From an uncultured Clostridia bacterium (GTDB lineage: Bacteria > Bacillota > Clostridia > Peptostreptococcales > Acidaminobacteraceae): a DNA stretch of 9,836 nt. Position numbers and translations under genes: made by a program. Below, piece after piece: positions 1-6,304 of the stretch (position 1 is its first letter; the number at the start of each line of letters is the position of its first letter). The notes beneath the pieces were generated by a model. It searched no databases, had not been told where the DNA came from, and saw nothing but the letters and a program-made list of their open reading frames with translations. The stretch is taken from assembly GCA_945950065.1 (NCBI GenBank), contig CAMFGQ010000050.1, positions 1-9,836 on the forward strand, read 5' to 3'.

Positions 1-482
1 GTACCACGCTGGTGTTTGGCCGGAATCTTTTTCATTTCAAAGAAGGTAAGTTCACTACTGTGTTGACTCTCATCGATCCAATACTCTAAGGTGGCCTCTT
101 GTCTAGACTGAAGTAGAGAAAGAGGAAAATCCTTAATCCAAGCATCTCTCGTCTCATAGCTAATCACCTCCACCCTCATTTCGGGGAAATTCTCTGGATA
201 GTCTGCCATAGGAAGATTGTAGAGAGAAAAGTTTCTCTCCTCCTTGAGTGGAAGACAGTAGGGGCTGGTGTAGAGGAGCTCTGGTCCAATCCAAAGCTCT
301 TTTTCTACATTGAAGCTCATGGCTTGCCCCACCAGTTTATTTTCATCGGTATAGAGCAGTAGATTCCAAGGAATCCCTATATCAGACAAGAGAACCAGTC
401 GAAAACCAATGCTTTCCTTGGGGATGGTGAAGGTGAAGGGTTGATTCAGTTTCAAAATTTCTTGATAGAGTTTATCCTTCAT
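1..482 (-). CDS. Unidentified protein, N-terminal 160 residues (cut by window edge)
   Basis: An open frame runs leftward from an ATG at 480-482 to the edge of the window without a stop. An AAAGGA ribosome binding site lies six bases before the ATG. The visible part starts MKDKLYQEILKLNQPF and ends ...KKIPAKHQRGT. It has no signal peptide or membrane segment and reads like a mixed beta-rich N-terminal domain with many aromatic residues. It follows the solute-binding protein gene on the same strand after a terminator, so it probably belongs to the same locus. CehA/McbA-type PHP metallohydrolases often carry a beta-rich N-terminal domain of about this size before a GDxHxHT motif, and they occur beside Ugp-like transporters. 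That motif would lie beyond the edge, so this identity is only a guess. The protein is not otherwise recognised. Confidence 0.7.
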   Translation of the reverse strand, partial: MKDKLYQEILKLNQPFTFTIPKESIGFRLVLLSDIGIPWNLLLYTDENKLVGQAMSFNVEKELWIGPELLYTSPYCLPLKEERNFSLYNLPMADYPENFPEMRVEVISYETRDAWIKDFPLSLLQSRQEATLEYWIDESQHSSELTFFEMKKIPAKHQRG

Positions 483-503
483 AGATATCCTTTCATATGG
501 GGT

Positions 504-526
504 AAAAGAGCCATGATGGCTCTTTT
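504..526 (-). terminator. Intrinsic terminator after the solute-binding protein gene
   Basis: A perfect 10-bp stem (AAAAGAGCCA at 504-513 with TGGCTCTTTT at 517-526) encloses a 3-base loop. It starts immediately past the TAG stop of the binding-protein gene. The T-run follows the stem on either strand, so it could act both ways. It should reduce read-through into the truncated gene at the left edge. Confidence 0.75.
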
Positions 527-527
527 T

Positions 528-1874
528 CTATTGATTATTGACTTCATCAAGGGCCTTTTGTGCAGCCTCTTTTGCTTCTTTTAGAGCATCTTCAGCAGGA
601 ACATTTTCAAGCTCAATGCGATCTGCAGCAATGTTCAGTGCATCAAAGATTTTTCCGCCAGTAGGATCAATAAAGCGTGGGCTAGCTGTAAGAGCCTGTT
701 GATAAGGAATACCAGCATAGGGGTTGTCTTCAATAAAGGTTTTGTAGCTTTCTACTTCCATGGCTGATTTTCGGACAGGGATGTAGCCAATTTTTTGTGA
801 CCAACGAGCAGAGACTTCTGGACTTGTAAAGAAAGCGATCCACTCATAGGCAGCAGCTTTTTGTTCGTCTGAGGCGATCTCAGGTACAGCCAGATAGAGA
901 CCACCAGCAATGGGATGAGGATCATTGCTTCCAAAGCCGGGTTGAACCGTAGAATCGATTTTTGTGAAGTCAAGGTCACCTTTTTCTCCTGATGAACCCG
1001 TGTAACGAATGGCTTTGCCGTTCATCACATTGTCGATGGTGCGGTACCAATACTCCCAACCTTGTCCACCCGATTCAATCAAGGTCGTTTTTTCTTCAAA
1101 GATCTGCTTTCTCACAAAATCCCAGGTCTCGATCCACTCTGGGGAGTCGATGAGAACGGTCTTTTTGTCATCAGAGAGGATTTGTCCACCATTGCTCAGT
1201 GCCATATCTACAAGATTATCTCTTCCCCACATGGGCAGATGACCGAACTCCACAATTCCATCTTCTTGAAGTTGTTTGGAGTAGGTAAAGACATTTTGCC
1301 AAGAGGAATACATTTCCTTAGGATCGATGGAAGCCTCTTCTAGAAGATCTTTACGGTAGTAGATGACCTGGGTCGTTCCATAGGAAGGGAAGGCATAGGT
1401 TTTGCCGTCAATTCTTGCAGGTTCCATGAAAACATCAAGATAATCATCCAAGGGGGTTCTTTCATCCATGTAGTCATCAAGAGGTGAAAGAATTTCTTTT
1501 TCGGCTAGGGTAGCCATAACATCGGTGATAAAGACAGCTGGAGGCTTGTTTGCAGCAAGGGCAGCCTGTACTTTTTGCAAAGTATCGCTGTAACTTGGTT
1601 GCTGGATACCTTGTACTTCCACTTTGTCTTGGGAAGCGTTAAATTCTGCAATCAATTCTTCCATGGTTTCGCCTGCAACAGAACCCAAGCCATACCAGAA
1701 CTCAATCTTTACCTTTTCAGTACTGGTCTTTTCTTCTTTTACTTCGGTGGTTGTGGTCTCAGTGTTTTTCGCTGTATCTTCTTCCTTCAGTTCCTTTGCA
1801 CTGGGAGAGTATCTACTGATAAAGAGAAGTAGAGATAGAATGAGACAGAGTAGTGTAGTGATTTTTTTAGATAT
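528..1874 (-). CDS. ABC transporter substrate-binding protein (family 1, UgpB/MalE-like), without a normal start codon
   Basis: This is an extracellular solute-binding protein of the COG1653 type, which captures sugars or glycerol-phosphate compounds for an ABC importer. The mature domain begins KVKIEFWYGLGSVAGETMEE. It continues with typical segments such as GKTYAFPSYGTTQVIYYRKDLL, here split by family-typical spacing, then AAAYEWIAFFTSPE and IGYIPVRKSA. The frame stays open upstream of an internal TTG at 1686-1688. It encodes a Thr/Glu/Lys-rich linker, a hydrophobic segment and KK, which together form a signal peptide, so the internal TTG cannot be the true start. Upstream there is only ATA at 1872-1874, preceded by ATC. 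No ATG, GTG or TTG occurs before a TAA at 1902-1904. The expected lipobox reads LFIS-Arg-Tyr-Ser with no cysteine. No permease or ATPase gene is in view. The start is inferred, and the gene may be a decaying one. Confidence 0.85.
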   Translation of the reverse strand: MSKKITTLLCLILSLLLFISRYSPSAKELKEEDTAKNTETTTTEVKEEKTSTEKVKIEFWYGLGSVAGETMEELIAEFNASQDKVEVQGIQQPSYSDTLQKVQAALAANKPPAVFITDVMATLAEKEILSPLDDYMDERTPLDDYLDVFMEPARIDGKTYAFPSYGTTQVIYYRKDLLEEASIDPKEMYSSWQNVFTYSKQLQEDGIVEFGHLPMWGRDNLVDMALSNGGQILSDDKKTVLIDSPEWIETWDFVRKQIFEEKTTLIESGGQGWEYWYRTIDNVMNGKAIRYTGSSGEKGDLDFTKIDSTVQPGFGSNDPHPIAGGLYLAVPEIASDEQKAAAYEWIAFFTSPEVSARWSQKIGYIPVRKSAMEVESYKTFIEDNPYAGIPYQQALTASPRFIDPTGGKIFDALNIAADRIELENVPAEDALKEAKEAAQKALDEVNNQ

Positions 1875-1917
1875 GATTTCTCGTATAATCCAGTTAGTGG
1901 ATTATACGAGTCATCAT
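1873..1917. repeat. 45-bp near-perfect palindrome between divergent genes
   Basis: The core arms are CTCGTATAATCCA (1880-1892) and TGGATTATACGAG (1898-1910), 13 of 13 complementary, around the 5-base centre GTTAG. After a 2-base mismatch the symmetry resumes for five more bases: ATGAT at 1873-1877 against ATCAT at 1913-1917. The outer ends abut the inferred first codons of both flanking genes. It is AT-rich with no T-run, so an intrinsic terminator is unlikely. A regulator-binding operator, a recombinase-type site and a junction scar remain possible. Confidence 0.85.
1884..1906. promoter_or_regulatory. Possible back-to-back -10 boxes in the palindrome
   Basis: TATAAT occurs on the plus strand at 1884-1889, and by symmetry on the minus strand at 1901-1906. 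Rightward transcription would start near 1895, upstream of the dehydrogenase. Leftward transcription would start at about the same place, upstream of the binding protein. I see no convincing -35 hexamer at 16-18 bases on either side, so these may be fortuitous. If real, a dimeric regulator on the palindrome would cover both promoters at once. Confidence 0.3.
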
Positions 1918-2716
1918 TGGAAGACTAGAAGGTAAAGTAGCCCTGGTTACAGGCTCAACAAGTGGCATTGGTATCGGTATTGCAAAACTCTTTGCAAAGG
2001 AAGGTGCCAAGGTTGTTGTCACGGGTAGGCGCGAAGAAAAGGGACAAACAGTCGTCGATGCAATCAAAGAAGAAGGTGGTGAAGCGAGTTATCTCTATAG
2101 TGATATCTCTAAGCCCGAGTCCATCAAAGAACTTGTTCAAGGTGTAGTGGATCTCTATGGTAAACTGGATGTTCTTGTCAACAATGCTGCCAATGTAACC
2201 TTGCCAGATGGAACCATTGAAGAACTAACGGTTGAGATGTGGGATGACATTATGGAGAGTGACTTAAGAAGTGTCTTTGTAGCAACAAAAGAAGCCATTC
2301 CACATATGCGAAAGAATGGGAAAGGCTCCATCATCAACATAGGTTCCATGGCTTCTCATGCTGGCGACCTTGGGACAGCTGCCTATGTTTCTGCAAAAGC
2401 AGGGGTTAATCTCCTTACGCAGTCCACTGCCGTCCAGTATGGTAAAGAAAACATCCGATGTAACTGTATTCGTCCGGGTCTGATCGTTACTCCAGAAAAC
2501 AAAGACTTTTTACCTGATCTTTTGATTGATATCTTTACGAACAACATTCTTGTGAATCGTTATGGTGCACCAGAAGACATCGGTTATTTGGCAGTCTTTT
2601 TAGCCTCGGATGAGAGTGAGTATGTGACAGGTCAGCTGATGAATGTGGATGGTGGAATTAACGCCCAAGCAGCAACTGTAGGCGAGTTCAGAAAGGCCGG
2701 GGCAAGAACCTGGTAA
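1916..2716 (+). CDS. Short-chain dehydrogenase/reductase (SDR), without a normal start codon
   Basis: This is an NAD(P)-dependent oxidoreductase of the classical SDR family; its substrate cannot be told. Numbering from an inferred ATT at 1916-1918 gives 266 residues. The cofactor motif TGSTSGIG is at 12-19 and the acidic D63 follows. NNAA lies at 89-92. The catalytic Ser144 (NIGSMAS), Tyr157 and Lys161 (YVSAK) have normal spacing. The family-typical IRPGLIVTP and YVTGQLMNVDGG are present. The N-terminus GRLEGKVALVTG is a standard SDR beginning, so the first codon ought to be at 1916. It is ATT instead of ATG, and the upstream frame reaches a TAG at 1895-1897 with no ATG, GTG or TTG. The first conventional start is a GTG at 2147, which would remove the whole cofactor-binding half, so it is not the true start. 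No good ribosome binding site is visible. The catalytic set is complete, so any damage is confined to the 5' end. Confidence 0.85.
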   Translation: MGRLEGKVALVTGSTSGIGIGIAKLFAKEGAKVVVTGRREEKGQTVVDAIKEEGGEASYLYSDISKPESIKELVQGVVDLYGKLDVLVNNAANVTLPDGTIEELTVEMWDDIMESDLRSVFVATKEAIPHMRKNGKGSIINIGSMASHAGDLGTAAYVSAKAGVNLLTQSTAVQYGKENIRCNCIRPGLIVTPENKDFLPDLLIDIFTNNILVNRYGAPEDIGYLAVFLASDESEYVTGQLMNVDGGINAQAATVGEFRKAGARTW

Positions 2717-2740
2717 GGAAAAAACAAAAACTATAAGGAA

Positions 2741-2771
2741 AAAGAATCCCACTTCCAAAGCGGGATTCTTT
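2741..2771. terminator. Bidirectional terminator between the SDR gene and ybaK
   Basis: AAAGAATCCC (2741-2750) pairs with GGGATTCTTT (2762-2771) as ten base pairs. A short inner CTT/AAG helix can extend the stem across an A-C mismatch. The A-rich left flank and T-rich right flank suit termination in both directions, which is what two convergent genes need. Confidence 0.75.
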
Positions 2772-2779
2772 CATTTACA

Positions 2780-3241
2780 CTACAAATCATAATGATGAAG
2801 CTCAAGGAGTTCATCTAACACCTTTGGAGATAGCTCTACACTAAGTCCAAGGGCACCTCCATTGATAAGGATACTATCTTTATCTCGACTGCTTTCTGGG
2901 AGGTAGACAGGAAAAGCCTTTTTCATGGCTAAGGGACTACATCCACCCTTCTCATAGCCCGTCAGCTGTTTGAGTTCTTTAAGGGGAAGAAGAGATACTT
3001 TCTTTTCACCAAGCTGAGCAGCAGTTTTCTTCATGTTGAGCTCTTCTGATGTAGGAACTAAGAATACATAGACCTTATGGCTAGATCCTTGTAAGACCAG
3101 AGTTTTGTAGAGGTCTTCTTCCTTCACATTGAGCTTTTTCACAACTGATTTGCCATCGAGAAGCCCATCCTCTATGGAATAAGTATGGAGTGTATAGGCT
3201 TTTTTCTTTTGATCTAAAAGGCGTATTACTGGAGTTTTCAT
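2780..3241 (-). CDS. ybaK: Cys-tRNA(Pro)/Cys-tRNA(Cys) deacylase, YbaK family
   Basis: This is a cytosolic editing enzyme that hydrolyses cysteine mischarged onto tRNA(Pro) by prolyl-tRNA synthetase. At 153 residues it has the usual family length. The catalytic lysine region DLYKTLVL puts Lys46 at the position known for the family. The signature GYEKGGCSPLAMKKAFPVY lies at about 96-113, followed by INGGALGLSVELSP near the C-terminus. The ATG at 3239-3241 is preceded by a strong AAGGAGGT ribosome binding site and a good promoter, so the start is secure. The gene stands alone on the minus strand, convergent with the SDR gene and divergent from the long plus-strand run. The family also includes ProX and YeaK-like deacylases, but the GG-SP-K signature favours YbaK. 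Confidence 0.9.
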   Translation of the reverse strand: MKTPVIRLLDQKKKAYTLHTYSIEDGLLDGKSVVKKLNVKEEDLYKTLVLQGSSHKVYVFLVPTSEELNMKKTAAQLGEKKVSLLPLKELKQLTGYEKGGCSPLAMKKAFPVYLPESSRDKDSILINGGALGLSVELSPKVLDELLELHHYDL

Positions 3242-3259
3242 ACTACCTCCTTTTCTCCC

Positions 3260-3288
3260 AGTATAGCAAAGAGAAGAGGGCTTGGAAA
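3260..3288 (-). promoter_or_regulatory. Promoter of ybaK
   Basis: On the minus strand, TTTCCA (3283-3288) and TATACT (3260-3265) are separated by 17 bases. A TG lies one base before the -10, making it an extended -10. The transcript would start just before the AAGGAGGT site. A 7-bp inverted repeat, AACAGAG (3287-3293) and CTCTGTT (3312-3318), overlaps the edge of the -35 and could be an operator, though its arms are short. Confidence 0.6.
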
Positions 3289-3334
3289 CAGAGCTTGTAT
3301 TTGGTGGAATCCTCTGTTAGATGACTCATCTCTG

Positions 3335-3343
3335 TGCTACACT
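3335..3343 (+). promoter_or_regulatory. Probable -10 of the traX-like gene and downstream run
   Basis: TGCTACACT at 3335-3343 reads as an extended -10 (TG-N-TACACT) about 20 bases before the ribosome binding site and ATG. The -35 is poor. The small palindrome GATGACTCATC (3320-3330) lies in the spacer and might bind a regulator. This is the only visible promoter candidate for the plus-strand genes before 6182. Confidence 0.35.
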
Positions 3344-3363
3344 AGAACAAAAAGGAGAGAGGG

Positions 3364-4149
3364 ATGCAAAACAGACGAAATGGCATGGTGATCTACATTG
3401 CAATGCTTACCATGCTCCTTGATCATATTGGACTTCTCTTTTTTCCTGATATAGACCTCTTTAGATCCATAGGACGAGTCGCCTTTCCAATTTTTGCGTG
3501 GAGTTTAACCAAGGGTTTTATCCATACTTCAAATCGTAAGGCCTATTTTAAAAGGCTCCTTCTCTTTGCAGTGCTTAGCCAGCTTCCCTACTCCTTTCTA
3601 ACACCACAGTTGGTTTGGAGACCCTACGCCTTTAACCAGATTGCCCAATTTGTCTTGAGTTTTCTTGTATTAAGTCTTTTGGAAAAAGGAAGAAAAGAGA
3701 AGGCCTATCTCCTACCTGCTGTTCTGTTGATCTTTTTACCCGACGCTCTTGAACTATGGTATGCTGATTTTTCCATTGGTTACGGAAGCTATGGCATTCT
3801 TATGAGTGTGCTCTTTTATCTGGTCAACAGTCCTGTGGACATAGGAATTGGGTATCTATGTCTTAGCATCTATGGAAGTCTATCAACAATCTTTACATGG
3901 TATGGTTATCCATTGCTTGTAGAAAAAGCCATTGGACTTTTTTGGAGAGAACTGCAAAGCAATCATTTTTTACTCTTACAGGGTCTTTTTTTCCAGTGGA
4001 GAAGCTTCCTTGCTCTACCTCTACTCCTCTATGAACACAGACTACCTTATGTAAGCTTGCACAAATGGACAGCCTATCTTTTCTATCCGCTTCATATGAC
4101 GGTACTGATCATAATCTATAGACTCCTGTATGCTCTTGGAGTAGTCTAG
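3364..4149 (+). CDS. TraX-family multi-pass membrane protein
   Basis: This is a 261-residue protein with about eight hydrophobic segments. It carries the TraX family marks: MLTMLLDHIGLLFFP near the N-terminus, then SIGRVAFPIFAWSLTKGF, and YLFYPLHMTVL near the C-terminus. TraX of the F plasmid acetylates pilin. The many chromosomal homologues in Bacillota are related to membrane acyltransferases and lack a known substrate, so the name should not be read as a conjugation gene. There is no other conjugation gene here. The ATG at 3364 follows AAAGGAGAGAGGG, a good ribosome binding site. The stop is 13 bases before tsaE, so the two are probably co-transcribed. Whether this gene has anything to do with tRNA modification is unknown; shared transcription may be incidental. 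Confidence 0.85.
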   Translation: MQNRRNGMVIYIAMLTMLLDHIGLLFFPDIDLFRSIGRVAFPIFAWSLTKGFIHTSNRKAYFKRLLLFAVLSQLPYSFLTPQLVWRPYAFNQIAQFVLSFLVLSLLEKGRKEKAYLLPAVLLIFLPDALELWYADFSIGYGSYGILMSVLFYLVNSPVDIGIGYLCLSIYGSLSTIFTWYGYPLLVEKAIGLFWRELQSNHFLLLQGLFFQWRSFLALPLLLYEHRLPYVSLHKWTAYLFYPLHMTVLIIIYRLLYALGVV

Positions 4150-4165
4150 TAGTAGAAGGTGAATG

Positions 4166-4582
4166 ATGAAAATAAACAATATGCGTGAAATGAACCAATA
4201 TGCCAAGGAATTGGCAGAAAAAAATATAGACGTTCTTCTTCTTTTAGGGGAATTAGGTGCTGGAAAGACAACCTTTACCAAGGCCTATGGTGAGGCTTTA
4301 GGGATTCAGGACATTAAAAGCCCTACCTTTTCCATTGTGGAAGAACATCCCTATGAGGATGGGGTCTTTTATCATATGGACCTCTATCGTATTGATGATG
4401 AAGAAGAACTTTATGCACTGGGTTTTGAAGAGTATTTTCAGCGCCCAGGGAAAATTGTGATTGAATGGCCACAGATTGGCCTTGAACTGATACCAGAAAA
4501 CGCCCAGTGTCTCGAAATCATTGAAGGACCTGGAGAAGAAAGGCAGGTACGCTTTGGCACACGAGAAGATTTTGGCATTTGA
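4166..4582 (+). CDS. tsaE: tRNA t6A biosynthesis ATPase TsaE
   Basis: TsaE is the P-loop ATPase that works with TsaB and TsaD to transfer threonylcarbamoyl to A37 of ANN-decoding tRNAs. The Walker A motif GELGAGKTT lies at about residues 28-36. It is followed by the family-typical SPTFSIVEE, HMDLYRI and VIEWPQ segments. Two ATGs stand back to back at 4163 and 4166. AGAAGG at 4154-4159 is six bases from the second and only three from the first, so 4166 is preferred, giving 138 residues. This is slightly short of many homologues but complete. The 3' end overlaps tsaB by 29 bases if tsaB starts at 4554, which indicates translational coupling. Confidence 0.95.
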   Translation: MKINNMREMNQYAKELAEKNIDVLLLLGELGAGKTTFTKAYGEALGIQDIKSPTFSIVEEHPYEDGVFYHMDLYRIDDEEELYALGFEEYFQRPGKIVIEWPQIGLELIPENAQCLEIIEGPGEERQVRFGTREDFGI

Positions 4583-5207
4583 TACGGTCAGCTCTGTCTG
4601 TAGCGTCTGTATCTACGATGGCCAGTACCATAGTTTTGAAACAACCACCAGCTATGGACACGCAGGGGAACTTATGCCCCTGGTTCATCGTGCCCTGGAG
4701 AGCCTTTCTTATTCTCTACAAGACATGGATGCAATCGTGGTTTCCCTTGGCCCAGGTAGCTTTACTGGTATACGCATTGGTCTTTCAACGGCATTAGGAC
4801 TCTCAAAAGGAAGTGGAATCCCCTGTTATGGTGTAGATAGCCTCCTTTCAAGAATCTATCCCTATGAAGGGAAAATCCGCATTCCTCTTATGGACGCACG
4901 ACGAGGCAATGTTTACGGTGCCAGTTATGGAGTGGTTGAAAAGGAAGCCTTTAATGGACCCTTTCTTGAACTTATAGAAGAACTGAAAGCCAGTGGCAGT
5001 AAGGAAGAAATTCTTTTCATTGGTGAAAAGTTAGAGAATTTCCATGAAGATGCAAAAGCATTGAAGAACCATCGCTTTCTGCCAGCAAAAGAGCTGGCAA
5101 AGGGAGTGATTCAGGCCTATCAAGAAGGCAAGGCAACACGAGATCTTCGCCCCATCTATCTACGAGAAGCTGAGGCGAAGCAACGACTGGAGGCAAAAGG
5201 ATGCTGA
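4554..5207 (+). CDS. tsaB: tRNA t6A biosynthesis protein TsaB (YeaZ)
   Basis: TsaB is the catalytically inactive ASKHA-fold partner that forms a heterodimer with TsaD. Motifs seen are KILAFDTVSSVCSVC at the N-terminus, SLGPGSFTGIRIGLSTA at about 64-80, PLMDARRGNVYGASY at 111-125, and a shorter, divergent C-terminal half ending RPIYLREAEAKQRLEAKGC. The frame is open from a TTG at 4521, but the family starts just before KILAFDT, where this sequence has GAG rather than ATG. A TTG at 4554, six bases after GGCAGG, gives MAHEKILAFDT and 217 residues and is the best start. The gene overlaps tsaE by 29 bases and tsaD by 7, so the three should be made together. In many bacteria rimI lies between tsaB and tsaD; here there is none. 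Confidence 0.93.
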   Translation: MAHEKILAFDTVSSVCSVCIYDGQYHSFETTTSYGHAGELMPLVHRALESLSYSLQDMDAIVVSLGPGSFTGIRIGLSTALGLSKGSGIPCYGVDSLLSRIYPYEGKIRIPLMDARRGNVYGASYGVVEKEAFNGPFLELIEELKASGSKEEILFIGEKLENFHEDAKALKNHRFLPAKELAKGVIQAYQEGKATRDLRPIYLREAEAKQRLEAKGC

Positions 5208-6181
5208 TTTTAGGAATTGAAACCAGCTGTGACGAAACAGCAGCAGCCCTAGTAAAAGATGGCAGAAGCCTGCTCTCCAGTGTGATTCATTCACAAATCC
5301 CCATTCATCAGCCTTATGGTGGTGTGGTTCCAGAAATCGCATCACGAAGTCATGTGGAGCGCATTGATGCTGTGGTAGAGGAAGCACTAAAACGAGCAGG
5401 TAAGAGCTTCGAAGAAATCGATGGCGTAGCAGTAACTCAGGGCCCAGGACTGATTGGTCCCCTACTTGTGGGTGTAAGTTATGCCAAGGGACTAGCTTAT
5501 GCTTTAGAGAAACCCCTGATTGCTGTCCATCACTTGGACGGACATGTGGCTGCAAACTATCTGGCTTTCCCTGAGCTTAAGCCACCCTTTTTAGCCCTGA
5601 TTCTCTCTGGTGGTCATAGCCACTTTTATGATGTCGTAGACTATGGTGACTACCGTTGTCTGGGTGGTACACGTGATGATGCTTTAGGAGAGGCCTTTGA
5701 CAAGGTGGCAAGAATCCTGGGATTACCCTATCCAGGAGGACCACAGGTAGAAAAGCTTGCTAAAAAAGGACAGGCAAGGTATTCCTTGCCTAAAACCATG
5801 TTAGAAAAAGGCTCCTTAGACTTCTCTTTCTCGGGAATTAAGTCTGCTGTTAAGAATCTCTATGATAAGCTTGAGCCTGGTCAACGAGAAAAAGCAGATA
5901 TGGCAGCTTCTTTTCAAGATATGGTCTTCACCATTGTGAAGGAAAAACTCGCTGAGGCACTGGTGCAAACCAGCCACAATAAGGTTGTCATTGCAGGTGG
6001 TGTGGCCTCTAATGAACGTCTGCGTCATATGATGCAAGACCTCAATGCAAAGGTATTTTTTCCACCACTATCCATCTGTACCGACAATGGAGCAATGATT
6101 GCAGGAGCAGGTTATTACCAACTCCAAAAAGGAGAAACAGCAGGTCTGGATCTCAATGCACAAGCAGGGTTATCCCTTTAA
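5201..6181 (+). CDS. tsaD: tRNA N6-adenosine threonylcarbamoyltransferase TsaD
   Basis: This is the catalytic subunit that transfers the threonylcarbamoyl group from TC-AMP to A37 of tRNA. Its 326 residues are close to the usual length (about 335). Diagnostic segments are GIETSCDETAAA (5-16), GGVVPEIASRSH (40-51) and the metal-binding H111-x3-H115 in VHHLDGH. They continue with ILSGGHSHF (134-142), GGTRDDALGEAFDKVARILGL (split normally), FSFSGIKSAV, GGVASNERLR and CTDNGAMIAG with Asp295. The ATG at 5201 sits inside the last codons of tsaB (ATGCTGA) and has GGAGG seven bases upstream. The stop TAA is at 6179-6181. No terminator follows; the next 123 bases hold a DnaA-box cluster. TsaC, which makes TC-AMP, is not in the window and must be encoded elsewhere. 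Confidence 0.97.
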   Translation: MLILGIETSCDETAAALVKDGRSLLSSVIHSQIPIHQPYGGVVPEIASRSHVERIDAVVEEALKRAGKSFEEIDGVAVTQGPGLIGPLLVGVSYAKGLAYALEKPLIAVHHLDGHVAANYLAFPELKPPFLALILSGGHSHFYDVVDYGDYRCLGGTRDDALGEAFDKVARILGLPYPGGPQVEKLAKKGQARYSLPKTMLEKGSLDFSFSGIKSAVKNLYDKLEPGQREKADMAASFQDMVFTIVKEKLAEALVQTSHNKVVIAGGVASNERLRHMMQDLNAKVFFPPLSICTDNGAMIAGAGYYQLQKGETAGLDLNAQAGLSL

Positions 6182-6195
6182 TCAACAGGCTAAAC

Positions 6196-6295
6196 TGTGG
6201 ATAAGCTGTGGATAGTGTGGATAACTTTGTAAAAGAGGATGATATCAAGGAAAAAGAGAAGGAGATTATCCACAGGATATCCAGAGTCATCCACA
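6196..6295. promoter_or_regulatory. DnaA-box cluster in the tsaD downstream gap
   Basis: Three copies of the consensus DnaA box are present: TGTGGATAA at 6196-6204 and 6216-6224, and TTATCCACA on the other strand at 6266-6274. Two more are one base off: TGTGGATAG at 6207-6215 and TCATCCACA at 6287-6295. The first three are phased 9-11 bases apart, about one helical turn. The fourth and fifth are 21 bases apart and point the opposite way. The last box touches the AGGAGG site of the next gene. This is far more than chance for 100 bases. Likely roles are DnaA titration or DnaA control of the downstream gene. Confidence 0.85.
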
Positions 6296-6304
6296 GGAGG
6301 AAAA

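Noticed and set aside
1009..1832. Several plus-strand open frames of 77-93 residues opposite the binding-protein gene
   Set aside because: They are antisense to a clearly real gene, lack convincing ribosome binding sites and have no recognisable domains.
1880..1910. Palindrome read as loxP-like site for a tyrosine recombinase (13-bp arms, 5-base centre)
   Set aside because: The geometry is suggestive, but there is no recombinase gene or second copy in the window, and an operator explains the position equally well.
1873..1935. A 20-codon plus-strand reading frame starting at an ATG in the palindrome (MISRIIQLVDY...)
   Set aside because: It has no ribosome binding site, is mostly translated palindrome, and ends out of frame with the SDR gene. 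A leader peptide cannot be excluded, but nothing supports it.
2147..2716. SDR gene starting at the GTG at 2147
   Set aside because: This would discard the TGSTSGIG cofactor motif, which is intact and in frame upstream.
5160..5555. A 131-codon minus-strand frame opposite tsaD
   Set aside because: It is the shadow of tsaD and tsaB, which are both unmistakable.
6239..6304. Upstream ATG extension of the C39-like gene
   Set aside because: The added residues are translated DnaA boxes and basic filler; the ATG at 6305 has the AGGAGG site.
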